Below the pieces are notes generated by a model. The model worked only from the letters and a program-made list of their open reading frames with translations, was not told the DNA's origin and searched no databases. From Balnearium lithotrophicum (GTDB lineage Bacteria; Aquificota; Aquificia; Desulfurobacteriales; Desulfurobacteriaceae), in the NCBI RefSeq assembly GCF_900182585.1, contig NZ_FXTM01000004.1:46749-110748 (forward strand): DNA of 64,000 nt. The letters are read 5' to 3'. Positions within the stretch are counted from its first letter, which is position 1, and every line of letters starts with the position of its first letter. Shown in pieces: positions 63,837 to 64,000 of the stretch. The position numbers and the translations under genes are program-made.

Positions 63837-64000
63837 TGTTCTCGTTCAATACATGGTGGACACCCTGGTGTTTTTTAATATATTCCTCAAACTTCTCTAC
63901 TGGAGTCTTATAACCAAGACCTTGATGAGGCCTAACGAAGTTGTAAAAGTTCAGATACCTAAATAACTTCCTGTTCATTTCATCAACTTTCGGCTCAGTC
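63787..64000 (-). CDS. transposase C-terminal part (rve integrase core), partial
   Basis: Open frame from the right edge to 63787. FRYLNFYNFVRPHQGLGYKTPVEKF, read in pieces, is the classic end of the DDE integrase core in IS481/IS3 transposases: Y-N-x-x-R-P-H-Q-x-L-G-Y-x-T-P. The last roughly 17 residues before the stop are translated from the flanking HAMP gene, so the element seems to lack its own stop codon before the junction. The catalytic residues lie outside the window. Confidence 0.8.
   Translation of the reverse strand, partial: TEPKVDEMNRKLFRYLNFYNFVRPHQGLGYKTPVEKFEEYIKKHQGVHHVLNENIMEQRTRLTLNLKRRL
63837..64000 (-). mobile_element. end of an insertion sequence, IS481/IS3-like, running off the right edge
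   Basis: The sequence from about 63837 belongs to an insertion sequence whose other end is outside the window. The boundary is set by where HAMP-gene coding stops making sense and by TGT at 63837 (another TGT at 63827 is possible), the usual terminal trinucleotide of IS481-type elements. The inner sequence codes for the C-terminus of a transposase. Confidence 0.6.

Overview
The window looks like a chromosomal segment of a thermophilic, autotrophic Aquificota bacterium, most likely of the Desulfurobacteriaceae (Desulfurobacterium / Thermovibrio / Phorcysia group). The assignment is an inference from gene content and protein style: Glu/Lys-rich proteins, AGA/AGG arginine codons, many TTG starts, tightly packed and overlapping genes, malate dehydrogenase beside a fumarase alpha subunit, a bacterial archaemetzincin, a selenocysteine-encoding selD, and both LPS (lpxA, fabZ) and flagellar (flgM, flhB-like) genes, which mark a Gram-negative motile cell. 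I see no rRNA or tRNA to settle the taxonomy. GC looks to be a little above 40% by eye.

Layout. 1-2336 (minus): glycyl-tRNA synthetase glyS (cut by the left edge) and glyQ. 2420-6688 (plus): queC, selD with an in-frame UGA (Sec) and hairpin, rimO, and a DUF39 homocysteine-biosynthesis protein. 6689-7755: a small AT-rich insert with a DUF6338 membrane protein and an unlisted 54-aa GYQP-motif peptide. 7756-12524: trhP (U32 family), then an MFS transporter, aroA and a Tat-exported amidase on minus. 12613-19842 (plus): one long operon of an HTH protein, pilB, DUF190, aroD, a ccsA-like gene and hemA-hemC-hemD. 19829-20172: flgM from its own sigma-28 promoter. 20467-26176 (plus): gltX, miaA, hfq, a 2-hydroxyacyl-CoA-dehydratase-related protein and rqcH. 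26150-29400 (minus): a cytochrome bd oxidase operon cydA-cydB-cydX plus two extra small membrane proteins. 29498-34863: argB, ubiX, epmA, a phosphoesterase, an aldehyde dehydrogenase, coaD and a FlgN-like protein. 34990-36787: mdh and fumA. 37533-50273 (plus): ispG, folB, a diguanylate cyclase, queH, a metH-type gene, apt, fabF, rnc, maf, a coiled-coil/receiver pair, ispF, fabZ, lpxA and an MBL hydrolase. 50274-56256: an EAL protein, hslO, archaemetzincin, a purine nucleoside phosphorylase and a lipoprotein. 56327-59994: a nitrogen block (amt, a PerR-like Fur protein, glnB, glnA) with sigma-54-type promoters. 60057-63350: a methyltransferase on plus and lysA, tyrA and a class II aldolase on minus. 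63410-64000: a HAMP-domain gene truncated by an insertion sequence that runs off the right edge.

How the genes work together. Most of the window is housekeeping: translation quality and RNA modification (queC/queH, rimO, trhP, miaA, rqcH, epmA, glyQS, gltX), aromatic and tetrapyrrole synthesis, isoprenoids (ispG, ispF), fatty acid/LPS, nitrogen assimilation, and oxygen/redox defence (cyd, PerR-like, Hsp33). The items most worth a second look are the Sec-containing selD, a roughly tenfold excess of the palindrome GAGCTC across the window, the DUF6338/GYQP two-gene unit, and the extra small membrane proteins of the cyd operon. I saw no CRISPR array or prophage.
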